Shown here: positions 25,837 through 35,001 of the stretch, piece after piece
Layout: the number at the start of each line of letters is the position of its first letter
Position numbering within the stretch: the first letter of the stretch is position 1
Origin: Rhodococcus sp. P1Y
GTDB lineage: Bacteria > Actinomycetota > Actinomycetes > Mycobacteriales > Mycobacteriaceae
Direction of reading: 5' to 3'
Assembly (NCBI RefSeq): GCF_003641205.1
Contig: NZ_CP032762.1
Location: forward strand, 310,001 to 374,000
Length of the DNA stretch: 64,000 nt
The notes under the pieces: generated by a model
Databases searched by the model: none
Seen by the model: the letters and a program-made list of their open reading frames with translations, nothing else
Told to the model about the DNA's origin: nothing
Position numbers and translations under genes: made by a program

Positions 25837-25870
25837 AACTGCAGTATTCCTCTGCATAAGTGCGAACTCG
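25814..25870. terminator. 19-19-19 hairpin at convergent gene ends, copy 2
   Basis: Perfect 19-bp arms (25814-25832, CGAGTTCGCACTTATGCAG; 25852-25870) enclose a 19-nt loop. It spans the stop codon of the PucR gene and ends 10 bp before that of the convergent epoxide hydrolase gene. Geometry and arm sequence match copy 1 at 16950-17006; the loops differ. Confidence 0.75.
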
Positions 25871-25880
25871 ACCTCCCGAT

Positions 25881-27029
25881 CTACCGAAGATCGGCGAAGA
25901 ACGACCTGATGTCGTCGACGAGCATGCCAGGCTCTTCGAGGGCTGCGAAATGCCCTCCCAAATCTTCGACGTCGGTCCACCGGGTGATGTTGTGTTCCAG
26001 CTCGGCATAGCGCCTGATGCCTACGTCGTGCGCGAAGACGATGACACCCGTAGGCACACCCGACACGGCAGGGGCCGCACCCCACGAAGAGTCGCTGGCA
26101 TATCCCACATACGCCGAGGAACCCGCAGCGCTGGTGAGCCAGTACAACATCACATTGGTCAGCATGCGGTCTCGATCGACGATCGTGTCGGGCAACGCGG
26201 AAAGGGGATACGTCCATTGTCTGAACTTGTCGACGATCCAGGCCAGTTGCCCCACCGGCGAATCGGTCAGTCCCGCAGCGAGAACTTGGGGCCGGGTGCC
26301 CTGAATCGCGATGTAGCCGAACTCCTCGATCATGAAAGCTTCGATGCGCGCGACACGGTCACGCTCGATCTCCGACAGTTGTTCTTTCTCTTCGTCGCTC
26401 ACGCCGTCGACAGGCGCACCTACGTTGCCGTTGATGTGCACCCCGATCACTCGGTCCGGCACGAGTCGAGCGATCTCGGGTGATACGGCAGCGCCGATAT
26501 CTCCACCCTGCACTCCGTAACGGTGGTATCCGAGCCGATCCATCAACGCATCCCACGCACGAGCAATACGGGTTGTGGTCCAGCCGGACTCGACGACCGG
26601 ATTCGAGAATCCGAAACCGGGCAGGGTGGGAATCACCAGATGGAAAGCCGGTTCTCCGTCGATTGGGTCCGTGAGAGGCTCGATCAAGTCCAGAAACTCG
26701 ACGAACGATCCGGGCCAACCGTGAGTCAGCAACAACGGTGTCGCATCCGCTGCCGAGGAACGGATGTGTAGGAAGTGGATCAGCTGGCCGTCGATCGTCG
26801 TCGTGAACTGCGGCAACCGGTTCAGCTCTTTTTCGGCTGCACGCCAGTCATATTCACTCCTCCAGTAAGCGACCAGTTCGCGCAGGTACTCGACAGGCAC
26901 ACCCGTGTCCCAGCCGTCGCCGGGGAGCGGGCTCGGAAATCGAGTGCGCTCGAGCCTGGCCGCGAGGTCGTCGAGCTCTGATTGATGGATCTCGATCAGG
27001 AAAGGCGTCACCGCATCTGTTTGAGTCAT
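25881..27029 (-). CDS. Epoxide hydrolase (microsomal type, alpha/beta hydrolase)
   Basis: The 382-residue enzyme has the EHN N-terminal lid domain (about 8-110; LDDLAARLERTRFP, VPVEYLRELVAYWR) and an alpha/beta hydrolase core: oxyanion motif HGWPGS near 110, nucleophile Asp in YGVQGGDIG near 185, and catalytic His in DLGGHFAALEEP near the end. It would hydrolyse an epoxide to a vicinal diol. ATG 27029 has no clear ribosome-binding site; other in-frame ATGs lie 12-30 nt upstream. No obvious pathway partner is adjacent. Confidence 0.9.
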   Translation of the reverse strand: MTQTDAVTPFLIEIHQSELDDLAARLERTRFPSPLPGDGWDTGVPVEYLRELVAYWRSEYDWRAAEKELNRLPQFTTTIDGQLIHFLHIRSSAADATPLLLTHGWPGSFVEFLDLIEPLTDPIDGEPAFHLVIPTLPGFGFSNPVVESGWTTTRIARAWDALMDRLGYHRYGVQGGDIGAAVSPEIARLVPDRVIGVHINGNVGAPVDGVSDEEKEQLSEIERDRVARIEAFMIEEFGYIAIQGTRPQVLAAGLTDSPVGQLAWIVDKFRQWTYPLSALPDTIVDRDRMLTNVMLYWLTSAAGSSAYVGYASDSSWGAAPAVSGVPTGVIVFAHDVGIRRYAELEHNITRWTDVEDLGGHFAALEEPGMLVDDIRSFFADLR

Positions 27030-27086
27030 GGCCGATAGCATGTCGGCAATTGCGGACAACCGCCGTCCGCGATAGGAGGTCCCGAG

Positions 27087-28115
27087 TTACTCGGACAACT
27101 GACGCCGCAGGAGTTCCGCGCCTGCGGTGAGCGCGACCATCTTGTCTCGTGCGACGCGTCGGTCGAGTGGTGCCATACCGCAGTTGGTACTCGGGTAGAG
27201 CTTGTCTGCGTCGACGAACGGAAGTGCGCGACTGAGGGTTTCAGCTACTTCTTCGGCAGTCTCGACGGTACCGCTTGCGACATCGATCGCACCCAGCATG
27301 ACCTTCTTGCCTCGAAGCAGTTCGATCAAGTCGACAGGTACGCGCGAATTGTGACTCTCCAGCGACACGATGTCGATCGACGACTGTTGCAGCAGTGGGA
27401 AGGACCGTTCGTACTGGCGCCACTCGGCGCCGAGCGTTGCCTTCCAGTCGGTGTTGGCTTTGATGCCGTAGCCGTAACAGATATGCACGGCAGTTTCGCA
27501 GTTCAGGCCCTCTGTTGCACGCTCGAGTGTCGCTATTCCCCAGTCTTCGAGCTCGTCGAAAAACACGTTGAATGCGGGCTCATCGATCTGAATTATGTCG
27601 ACGCCTGCCGCTTCCAAGTCCTTTGCCTCTTGGTTCAAGAGAGTCGCGAACTCCCAGGCGAGCTTCTCGCGACTCTTGTAGTGGTCGTCGTAAAGCGTGT
27701 CGATCATGGTCATTGGGCCAGGCAGTGCCCATTTGATCGGCTTGTCGGTCGCTGCTCGAAGGCGCGAGGCATCTGCGGCAAACACTGATTTTTCGCGGCC
27801 CACCGCGCCAACGACCGTCGGGACGCTCGCATCGTATCGGTCGCGAATTCGCACGGTCTCGCGCCGGTCGAAGTCGACACCGCCCAGATGCTCGATGAAC
27901 GTGGTCACGAAATGCTGACGCGTCTGTTCACCATCGCTGATGATGTCGAGCCCGGCACGATGCTGCTCATGAGCGGCGAGCGCCTGCGCGTCGAGTTTCC
28001 CTTCGCGCAGTTCATCGTCTCGCAATTTCCACGGCGACCAGAGCTTCTCCGGCTCACTGAGCCACGACGGCTTGGGTAGGCTGCCGACGATCGAGGTGGG
28101 CAAGAGTGGGTTCAT
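27087..28115 (-). CDS. mesD: Core-MetE methionine synthase (MesD-type)
   Basis: The 342-residue protein corresponds to only the catalytic C-terminal half of cobalamin-independent methionine synthase (full MetE is about 750 residues). Zinc-ligand segments remain: HICYGYG and, near the end, YPSTNCGMAPLDRR. Folate-independent core methionine synthases of the MesD class need the DUF1852 partner MesX, and that gene lies 25 bp upstream here. It probably methylates homocysteine with a non-folate methyl donor; oxygen dependence is reported for this class. AAAGG lies 8 nt before ATG 28115. Confidence 0.88.
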   Translation of the reverse strand: MNPLLPTSIVGSLPKPSWLSEPEKLWSPWKLRDDELREGKLDAQALAAHEQHRAGLDIISDGEQTRQHFVTTFIEHLGGVDFDRRETVRIRDRYDASVPTVVGAVGREKSVFAADASRLRAATDKPIKWALPGPMTMIDTLYDDHYKSREKLAWEFATLLNQEAKDLEAAGVDIIQIDEPAFNVFFDELEDWGIATLERATEGLNCETAVHICYGYGIKANTDWKATLGAEWRQYERSFPLLQQSSIDIVSLESHNSRVPVDLIELLRGKKVMLGAIDVASGTVETAEEVAETLSRALPFVDADKLYPSTNCGMAPLDRRVARDKMVALTAGAELLRRQLSE

Positions 28116-28140
28116 TCCACTACCTTTCGGTTTCGCACGG

Positions 28141-29112
28141 TCAGGCGGATTGCTCGGAAGCCCACCGCTCCAAAACTGAGCCATACGGTTGCATGAGATT
28201 CACTTCGGTGAACCGTGCCTGTGTCGTTGCGAGTTGAGTGCGCTCGTCGCGGTCGTAGCTCACCTGCGGAAGTGAATAGTTTTCGTTGTCGAGGCTCGGC
28301 TGATAAACCTCCGAGGCCGCAGTACTCGCGTTGTAGATTTCAGGACGATAGATTTTCTGGAAGGTCTCCATCGTCGCGATCGTTCCCGCGAGTGCCAGGA
28401 ACGAATAGTCCCGGGGCAAGTCACCGCAGTGGTAGAAGGCCAATGGAGCGACAGACCCCGGAGGCATGAAGTAGCGAACCCCGAGACCCATCTTCCCGAA
28501 GTACTGATCGGTGATCGACGTCTCGTCCGCCTCGTACTCGAACCCGAGGACCGGGTGGTGATTGGCGAGTCGGCGATATGTCCGGGACGTCGACACGCTG
28601 ATACAGATGACCGGTGGTTGCGAGAACCGTTCACGGTACTTGCGCGAATCGACGAAACGCTGAAAAACCTGCCCGTGCACATCGCCGAAATCGCTGGGAA
28701 TTCCCGCCGCGCGGTGCTTGGGAAGCCGAATACTGAAATCGTGGTCGCGTATGTACGAGGAAAAGTTGTTTCCGACGATGCCCTCTGTGCGGGCGCCTGT
28801 GGTGGTATCGACTATGTCGACATCGAGAATTTCGAATATCGGAAACGCGGCGCCGGCCCCAGCGGACGCTAGATGCAGGTCCACCGAGATGATGTCGAGT
28901 TCGAGTGCGTAGCGGTCGCCACGTGGATTGTCCCGGTGAGCAAGCTCGTTGAGACGGGCATCCATCATCGTCACCGCGTTACGCAAGTTCTGTCGGGCAC
29001 CCTCGCCGCGCGCGAGATTCGCGAAGTTCGTCGTGGTACGCGAGTTGGCCGACGGGGTGTAATCCTCGTCGAAGCGCGTCGTGCTGATGCTGAATGCACA
29101 GTCGGTCGTCAT
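28141..29112 (-). CDS. mesX: DUF1852 protein MesX, partner of MesD
   Basis: The 323-residue protein matches the DUF1852 family (CAFSISTTRFDEDYTPS at the N-terminus, then FANLARGEGARQNLRNAVTMM and GFEYEADETSITDQYFGKMGLGVRYFMPPG). Members are almost always next to a core-MetE gene and are required for its activity. ATG 29112 is taken over a TTG six codons upstream; neither has a strong ribosome-binding site. It precedes mesD in a two-gene operon with LysR-type sites in the upstream region. Confidence 0.9.
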   Translation of the reverse strand: MTTDCAFSISTTRFDEDYTPSANSRTTTNFANLARGEGARQNLRNAVTMMDARLNELAHRDNPRGDRYALELDIISVDLHLASAGAGAAFPIFEILDVDIVDTTTGARTEGIVGNNFSSYIRDHDFSIRLPKHRAAGIPSDFGDVHGQVFQRFVDSRKYRERFSQPPVICISVSTSRTYRRLANHHPVLGFEYEADETSITDQYFGKMGLGVRYFMPPGSVAPLAFYHCGDLPRDYSFLALAGTIATMETFQKIYRPEIYNASTAASEVYQPSLDNENYSLPQVSYDRDERTQLATTQARFTEVNLMQPYGSVLERWASEQSA

Positions 29113-29329
29113 GCTGACCAGTAACCCCAATCACTTGCGGCAAGTGCGGCGACGAGTGCGTCACCACACAGGTTCACTGCCTGAGTCTTCGCGCACTTCG
29201 ACCGAACTACTCGATGGTCGGGCCGAATTCTCAGGTCGAGAAACGGGAAGGCGGCTGTCCGAAGCGGACTGAGTACCAACCTAGCTAGACCAGCAGGCAT
29301 AGCCTAATTGCCGCACATTATGACTGGCT

Positions 29330-29344
29330 ATAGGCAAAGGCTAT
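29330..29344. promoter_or_regulatory. LysR-type site ATAG-N7-CTAT upstream of mesX
   Basis: A palindromic T-N11-A motif overlaps the lysR stop codon. A related ATAGCCTAATTG half lies 30 bp nearer to mesX (29299-29310). The otherwise gene-free stretch 29113-29340 shows no riboswitch I recognise. Binding by the adjacent LysR protein is inferred. Confidence 0.5.
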
Positions 29345-30294
29345 GTCAGCAGATCGACACCGAAGCCCGAAACGACGTCGCGCATCTCCGCGACGAAGCG
29401 CTGAGCCTGGACGGTCAACGACACCGAGGCATGACCGATCCAACCGATCTCGATGCGATCGTCCACGTCGAGCGGAACGGCGACAATGGACGGATCGAGA
29501 TCATCCGAGACAATGCCGGTGGAAATCGTGTACCCGCCCAGTCCGATCATGAGGTTGAAGATGGTGGCACGATCGCTCACCCGAATGTCTCGCTTGGACG
29601 AACGGGTCGAGAGAATCTCTTCGGAGAGGTAGAAGGAATTGTTCGCGCCCTGGTCGAACGTGAGACGCGGAGAATCTTCGAGATCACTCAGCGCTACGCT
29701 CTTTCGACCCGCCAGGGGATTGGTGCGGGCGATGAAGATATGCGGTGATGCCAGAAACAGCGGCGTGAAAACCAGCCCTGCTTCGCGAATAAGCTTGTTG
29801 ATGACGTTCGCATTGAATTCGTTGCGATAGAGCACACCGAGTTCACTTCGGAGCGTACGAACATCCTCGATGATGTCCCACGTGCGGGTCTCTCGAAGAC
29901 TGAACGAATACTCCGGAGCCTCGGACGCTTCCACCATGCGGACGAAGGCGTCGACGACGAACGAGTAGTGCTGAGTCGAGACGGCCAAGAGTCGGCGGGC
30001 GGGCCCTCGGCCGAGGTACCGCTGTTCCAGGAGTTCCGATTGCTCGACCACCTGGCGCGCGTAGCCGAGAAATTCGGCCCCGTCCTCAGTGAGCGTCACC
30101 CCACGCGTCGAGCGAACGAAGAGCGTACGACCCACGCGACGTTCGAGATCCTTCAGCGCGGCCGACATGGTCGGCTGCGCGACGTAAAGCAAGTCCGCCG
30201 CGGCACTGATGGACCCCTCGGCGGCCACTTCTACGAAGTAGCGCAACTGCTGAAGGGTAATGCCTCGCACCGTTCTCGCGACGTCCCGTGCCAT
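29341..30294 (-). CDS. LysR family regulator, likely controls mesXD
   Basis: The 317-residue LysR protein has its helix-turn-helix at about residues 14-73 (LQQLRYFVEVAAEGSISAAAD) and a co-inducer domain of normal length. It is just upstream of mesX on the same strand, separated by 228 bp that contain LysR-type palindromes. LysR genes commonly accompany mesDX, so control of sulfur/methionine supply is the likely role. The ATG at 30294 lacks a clear ribosome-binding site. Confidence 0.92.
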   Translation of the reverse strand: MARDVARTVRGITLQQLRYFVEVAAEGSISAAADLLYVAQPTMSAALKDLERRVGRTLFVRSTRGVTLTEDGAEFLGYARQVVEQSELLEQRYLGRGPARRLLAVSTQHYSFVVDAFVRMVEASEAPEYSFSLRETRTWDIIEDVRTLRSELGVLYRNEFNANVINKLIREAGLVFTPLFLASPHIFIARTNPLAGRKSVALSDLEDSPRLTFDQGANNSFYLSEEILSTRSSKRDIRVSDRATIFNLMIGLGGYTISTGIVSDDLDPSIVAVPLDVDDRIEIGWIGHASVSLTVQAQRFVAEMRDVVSGFGVDLLT

Positions 30295-30377
30295 GGCAGA
30301 AACTATTGCACTTCCTGCCTAGCTCCAGGAACGGTAGCCACACCCCCCACAAACGAACACCTGTCGAGTGCGTATGA

Positions 30378-30402
30378 ACATCATGGATGTACCATTCGAA
30401 CC
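30378..30402 (+). promoter_or_regulatory. DeoR-type site and leaderless -10 before deoR gene
   Basis: The small palindrome ACATC-ATG-GATGT (30378-30390) abuts TACCAT (30390-30395), which sits 7 nt before the ATG with no Shine-Dalgarno sequence. The pattern suggests an autorepressed leaderless promoter; it is inferred. Confidence 0.4.
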
Positions 30403-31161
30403 ATGGACGCACACGACCGCGCCAGTGCACTGGTCGATATTCTCAGACACGACGGCAGGATTCTGGTCGCCGATGCGGCAGTTCGGTTCGGGACTGCAGA
30501 GATGACCATCAGGCGAGACCTCGATCAACTCGTCGAGCGTGGGGTTGCGAGACGTGTTCGAGGGGGCGCGGTCAGCACCCTGATGCGAGGGGACGAGCTG
30601 CCGTACTCCATGCGGACGATCGAGTCCACCTCGACCAAGAAGAAGCTGGGGCAAGCGGTCGCAGAACTGATCGGTGACGGCGAAGCGGTGGCGCTCGACA
30701 GCGGCACCACCACCTTCGAGGTCGCGCGGGCGTTGTCGGGACGTCGAATGACCATCATGCCGTTGTCGCTTCACGTGGCATCGGCGTTGGCGTCGGATGC
30801 CGACACCCGACTGATACTGCCGGGCGGGGAGGTTCGGATGGGCGAGCTGACCATGACCGGGCCGCTGGCTCTCGCGTCGATCGCCGCCCTTCGCTTCGAC
30901 ACTGCGGTCCTTGGCTGTTGCGGCGTCACCGACAGCGGCGACGTCACGGCCTACGACCTCGGCGACTGCGCCGTCAAACAAGCAATCGGTGCCGCGGCGA
31001 CACGGCGAATCCTGGTTCTCGACGGGTCGAAGTTCGGACGTTCCGCGATGGCCGTCGTGGGTCCTGTCACCACCTACGACATCGTCGTCACCGACAGCAC
31101 AGCACCACCCGCAACGCTCGCCCGACTGAAGGAGAACGGAATCGTGGTCCACAGTGTCTGA
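30403..31161 (+). CDS. DeoR/GlpR family transcriptional regulator
   Basis: The 252-residue DeoR-type repressor has its N-terminal helix-turn-helix with the family signature (TAEMTIRRDLDQLVERGVARRVRGGA, about 24-49) and a C-terminal sugar-phosphate-sensing domain (DSGTTTFEVARAL, VLDGSKFGR). ATG 30403 is used because upstream codons lack similarity and cross the LysR promoter region. It overlaps the downstream MFS gene by 8 bp and probably controls it. Confidence 0.92.
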   Translation: MDAHDRASALVDILRHDGRILVADAAVRFGTAEMTIRRDLDQLVERGVARRVRGGAVSTLMRGDELPYSMRTIESTSTKKKLGQAVAELIGDGEAVALDSGTTTFEVARALSGRRMTIMPLSLHVASALASDADTRLILPGGEVRMGELTMTGPLALASIAALRFDTAVLGCCGVTDSGDVTAYDLGDCAVKQAIGAAATRRILVLDGSKFGRSAMAVVGPVTTYDIVVTDSTAPPATLARLKENGIVVHSV

Positions 31162-32374
31162 GCTCGTCCGTGCAACTGCCCGTACGACGTCGGCGGTACG
31201 AGCTACCTACGTCGCTTTCATCGGAGCCGGAAGCGCTTTCGCGAGTTGGGCGTCGCGGATACCGCAGGTCCGGGACCGACTCGAGCTCACCTCGGCCGAT
31301 CTAGGAATTGTGCTGCTTGCCATCGCCGTCGGTTCCCTCATCGCTCTTCCGACAGCGGGAATGATCGTGAACCGCTTCGGTTCCCGGAGCACCGTAACTG
31401 TGATGTCGATCGTACTTGCGATCGGCTTGGTGATCATCTCCACGGGATATCTCCTCGGCGTCGTCCCGCTGCTCATAGGGTTGTTCGTACTCGGCTTCGC
31501 CATGGGCGCTTGGGATGTCGCGATGAACGTGCACGGGGCCGTCGCCGAGCGGCAGTTGGGGCGTTCGATCATGCCGCGTTTCCACGCCGGCTTCAGTGCC
31601 GGAACGGTTCTCGGGGCCTTGATCGGCGCATTGATGGTGGCGCTGGGCATTTCGGTCACGGTGCACCTGCTGGCCGTCGCGGCGATAATCGCCGTCGCAA
31701 TTCCCCTGGGAGTGCGCAAGTTTCTCGACGAGGAAGCGCAGGAACCGGTCGAATCTTCTCGACCAGCGAAGAAGCCGCACGCCCTGGCACGGTGGAAGGA
31801 ACCGCGGACCCTTCTCATCGGTCTGGTTGCTCTGTCCTTTGCGTTCGCCGAAGGCAGCGGTAACGACTGGCTCAATATCGCGTTGATCGACGGCTACGAC
31901 TCTTCTCCCGTGACCGGCACACTCGCGTTCACCACGTTCCTGGTCGCCATGACTCTCGTACGGTGGTTCGGCAACGGGCTCCTCGACCGGTACGGGCGCG
32001 TCCCGGTGCTTCGGGTTCTCGCAGCTGTATCCGCGGTAGGTGTAGTGCTGTTCGTGTTCAGCCCGTTTGTGCCGCTTGCATTTCTGGGAGCCTTCCTGTG
32101 GGGTTCGGGTGTGTCACTCGGCTTCCCGGTGGCGATGAGCGCAGCGGCGGACGAACCTGCCGCTGCTGCTGCCCGCGTGAGCGTCGTGGCGTCCATCGGC
32201 TACTTCGCCTTCCTCGCCGGTCCGCCTCTCATCGGATTCCTCGGAGGCCACGGGGACGTCCTGCGTGCGCTACTCCTCGTCGCCCTGCTTCTGTTGTGCT
32301 CGCTCGCAGTCATGAAGGCCCTTCGCCCCATCGGCGAAACGAACACCACCGAGAACACTCCCACTCGGGGGTGA
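31154..32374 (+). CDS. MFS transporter (YbjJ-like)
   Basis: The 406-residue, 12-helix transporter starts with FIGAGSAFASWASRIPQVRD and has NRFGSRS at the helix 2-3 loop and MNVHGAVAERQLGRSIMPRFHAGFS after helix 4, resembling the YbjJ group of MFS proteins. It overlaps the DeoR gene by 8 bp, so expression is coupled; DeoR pairing suggests a sugar or nucleoside-type substrate, which the sequence alone does not prove. It converges on the VWA gene with a 14-bp gap. Confidence 0.87.
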   Translation: MSELVRATARTTSAVRATYVAFIGAGSAFASWASRIPQVRDRLELTSADLGIVLLAIAVGSLIALPTAGMIVNRFGSRSTVTVMSIVLAIGLVIISTGYLLGVVPLLIGLFVLGFAMGAWDVAMNVHGAVAERQLGRSIMPRFHAGFSAGTVLGALIGALMVALGISVTVHLLAVAAIIAVAIPLGVRKFLDEEAQEPVESSRPAKKPHALARWKEPRTLLIGLVALSFAFAEGSGNDWLNIALIDGYDSSPVTGTLAFTTFLVAMTLVRWFGNGLLDRYGRVPVLRVLAAVSAVGVVLFVFSPFVPLAFLGAFLWGSGVSLGFPVAMSAAADEPAAAAARVSVVASIGYFAFLAGPPLIGFLGGHGDVLRALLLVALLLLCSLAVMKALRPIGETNTTENTPTRG

Positions 32375-32388
32375 GAGGCATCGTCGGT

Positions 32389-33888
32389 TCAGCGCAGAGC
32401 ATTTCCGAGCTCGGGTGCGTGTTGGACGAGTTGGCGCGCATCCCTCGCCGTGACTACTCCATCGCATGCCTCGGCGTAGTCGCCCATCGCGCACGACGCC
32501 TGATGCCAGTACCGCTCCTGCTCAGGAGTGACCCACGCCAGACGGTGGACCTTACGGGCGAGTTCCTCGAGCTTGTCGACGCGAGGAGGAAGACCGTTGC
32601 ACCGACCGTCACCGACGATCAATACCGAGGTTCGTGAGGTGACCTTCGAGCCATGCGTCGTCAGGAGTTCCTCGAAGGTTCGCCCGTAGTCACTGCTGGC
32701 CTCCAGATCCAGTTCCGGCGCGGCAAGAACCGACGCGAGCGCGTCGTCACCTGTACTGCGCGCAAGCAAATCCGTGACGTCGACCGGACTGTCCACGAAC
32801 GCCAAGACTGTGCACCTGCTGACGCGGTGTCGCATCGCCTGCGCCAGGCGCAGCGTGAACGCTGTAATCGGCCGCACCGACAGCGATACGTCGGCAAGAA
32901 TGAGCAATCGAACTCGTTCCGGTACAGGCTTGTCCACCATGAGGTGGAACGGGATGCCGTCGGTGCGCATGCTTGCCCGTACCGTTCGACGCATGTTCAG
33001 CCGACCGTTGGTCGCCTCCCTCGGCCGCGGCCTGGGTGTTCCCCGCATGCGCCGCAGCACTTCTCGGCACGCATCGTTCACTTCTGCGCGGGAGGGCATA
33101 TCGGCTTCGGGAGCCGCGGATGTACTCGCAACGCTGCGCTCGGTGGCTGCTATCGCGTCGACGAACGCCTCGACCGCATCGATCAACTTCTCCAGCTGCG
33201 CCGCAGTCAGCGGGTCGTCGTCACCCTGATTGCTGTACATCCTGTTCGGGTCGTACGCGTCGAGCCAGGACAGAATCCCTTCTGGATCGTCCCAGCTCAA
33301 TGTTCCCCGAGACGTCATTGCCTGGGCCGAGGACAGGTCGCCGACGGTAGCCGAGTCGGCACGATCCACGTCGACAGTGAACGACACGCCGCGTCGTCCG
33401 CTGTCGCTCTCGGTGTCCACCGCGAGCTCCGAATCACTACCGGTGACGGAGAAGTCGTCGTCGTCCTTGTGCGGATTGAAGCCCTTGTCTGCGTCGGGCG
33501 AATCGAAGAATTCACCGACTTCCGCGGCTTGCTCGTTGTAGTCGGCGTATCGACCGGCATCCTCGTCGTTGTTCGCTATGTCGAGATCGGTGGGAAGGCC
33601 CTCGGGTTCCGACCTCCGACCAGGTCGGTGCTCGTCGAGCTCGGCGACGGGACTCGGACGGAACAACTGCGCGAAAGCCGCATCGAAACCGACGCTTTCG
33701 TGTGAGTATTTCGCGCACGTCGCTCGTAGGGCCGATTCCAGAACCGGAAGGTCACTCGCTCCGAGAAGACCTAGGACTCGGCGCACCTCGATGATCTCGG
33801 CCGGCGACGCGGCAACACCGTGCTTGCGCAGAATCCGTCCGAAGACGGCCGAGATCACATCGAGCACATAGCCCGGTGCGCCCGTCAT
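32389..33888 (-). CDS. VWA/CoxE-like protein of the mno operon
   Basis: The 499-residue cytoplasmic protein has an acidic middle segment (about 110-170) and a C-terminal CoxE-type von Willebrand factor A domain (LLILADVSLSVRPITAFTLRL, a modified MIDAS-like motif, and TSVLIVGDGRCNG). Such proteins act with MoxR AAA ATPases as chaperones that insert cofactors or metals. It overlaps the moxR gene by 4 bp and is third in the operon mno-moxR-VWA, so maturation of the alcohol dehydrogenase is the likely job. Confidence 0.87.
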   Translation of the reverse strand: MTGAPGYVLDVISAVFGRILRKHGVAASPAEIIEVRRVLGLLGASDLPVLESALRATCAKYSHESVGFDAAFAQLFRPSPVAELDEHRPGRRSEPEGLPTDLDIANNDEDAGRYADYNEQAAEVGEFFDSPDADKGFNPHKDDDDFSVTGSDSELAVDTESDSGRRGVSFTVDVDRADSATVGDLSSAQAMTSRGTLSWDDPEGILSWLDAYDPNRMYSNQGDDDPLTAAQLEKLIDAVEAFVDAIAATERSVASTSAAPEADMPSRAEVNDACREVLRRMRGTPRPRPREATNGRLNMRRTVRASMRTDGIPFHLMVDKPVPERVRLLILADVSLSVRPITAFTLRLAQAMRHRVSRCTVLAFVDSPVDVTDLLARSTGDDALASVLAAPELDLEASSDYGRTFEELLTTHGSKVTSRTSVLIVGDGRCNGLPPRVDKLEELARKVHRLAWVTPEQERYWHQASCAMGDYAEACDGVVTARDARQLVQHAPELGNALR

Positions 33889-34973
33889 CTTCGGCCGGTT
33901 CCGCCGCGCCGGGCCTGACTGTCCGAGCTTCGAGGATCACGCCCTCCGGTACCGCGGAAGGCAGCGGTCGTCGTGTTGGGAGGCCTCGAAGCGACGCTGG
34001 CCCGAGGTTGTTCGACGGCCCGCTCGCCGGGGTCGACCGGGGGTGTCGAGCCACGTTGGCGGACGAGGTCGACATCGCTGCCGTACTTCAACAGAGCTGC
34101 CATCAAGATTTCCCGCGTGCGTTCGGGGTCGAGCCCCTCAAGCAGCATTGCCGCACGCGCCGCATCGATCACCTCGGATACCGACGGGCTCTTCCTCAGC
34201 GGCAGGTCCCGCAGCGACCGAGCTAATTCGACGACATCCGCCACCGTCGCTGCCTCGACCTCGGGGGCACGCGAGGACACGATCTCGCGTTCACGTTCAG
34301 GCGTCGGGTATCCCACCGAGAAGTGCAGACAGCGACGTTTCAACGCAGCGGAAAGTTCGCGAGTGTCGTTCGAGGTCAGTATTACCCACGGGCTCGATCT
34401 CGCAGTGAAAGTACCGATCTCAGGGATGGTGATCTGCTTCTCCGCGAGAATCTCGAGAAGCAGTGCCTCCATCGATTCCTCGGTTCGATCGACCTCGTCG
34501 ATGAGGAGTACGACGGGCTCCTCGGACAGGATCGCGTCGAGAAGTGGTCGTACCGACAGGAACTTCTCGGAGTACAGACCGAAGTCCATGCCGGCGAGAA
34601 GTCTCGATGCTTCTTCGGTGCTGTCGACGGTGGACAGCTCGACGCCGATGCGGTCCTTCAGCATCTGCACGTGCAGCAGCTGTTTGGCGTAGTCCCATTC
34701 GTACAGGGCTCGGTTGTCGTCGAGCCCTTCGTAGCATTGCAAGCGAACCAGCCGACGATCGCCTGCAGCGGCGAGCGCCTTGGCCAGTTCGGTCTTGCCG
34801 ACGCCGGCCGGCCCTTCCAGCAGCAGTGGTCGATCCAGCGCGAGTGCAAGATGGACTACGACGGCGAGATCGTCGCCTGCGATGTAGCCCTGCTCTCGAA
34901 GTCCGTCGCGGACAGTGTCCGCGCTGTCGGACAATGTCGATTCACTGCATGTTTTCAGGCCTGCCGACGTCAT
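33885..34973 (-). CDS. MoxR-family AAA ATPase of the mno operon
   Basis: The 362-residue ATPase has Walker A LLLEGPAGVGKTELAKAL near residue 50, Walker B VVLLIDEVDRTEE near 155, sensor 1 TSND and the lid domain (LRKSPSVSEVIDAARAAMLLEG). A basic Gly/Arg-rich tail of about 50 residues follows. MoxR proteins work with VWA proteins to activate dehydrogenases. AAGGAG lies 10 nt before ATG 34973. The gene sits between mno and the VWA gene. Confidence 0.92.
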   Translation of the reverse strand: MTSAGLKTCSESTLSDSADTVRDGLREQGYIAGDDLAVVVHLALALDRPLLLEGPAGVGKTELAKALAAAGDRRLVRLQCYEGLDDNRALYEWDYAKQLLHVQMLKDRIGVELSTVDSTEEASRLLAGMDFGLYSEKFLSVRPLLDAILSEEPVVLLIDEVDRTEESMEALLLEILAEKQITIPEIGTFTARSSPWVILTSNDTRELSAALKRRCLHFSVGYPTPEREREIVSSRAPEVEAATVADVVELARSLRDLPLRKSPSVSEVIDAARAAMLLEGLDPERTREILMAALLKYGSDVDLVRQRGSTPPVDPGERAVEQPRASVASRPPNTTTAAFRGTGGRDPRSSDSQARRGGTGRR

Positions 34974-35001
34974 GACTGTGTTACTCCTTCGATCCTGTGG
35001 C

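Noticed and set aside
29113..29340. Possible SAM or cobalamin riboswitch upstream of mesX
   Set aside because: I could not find the conserved helices of either class; only small hairpins and LysR-type sites are visible.
29968..30402. N-terminal extension of the DeoR frame (145 codons)
   Set aside because: It runs antisense through the LysR gene and its promoter; the HTH-proximal ATG at 30403 has a good -10 spacing.
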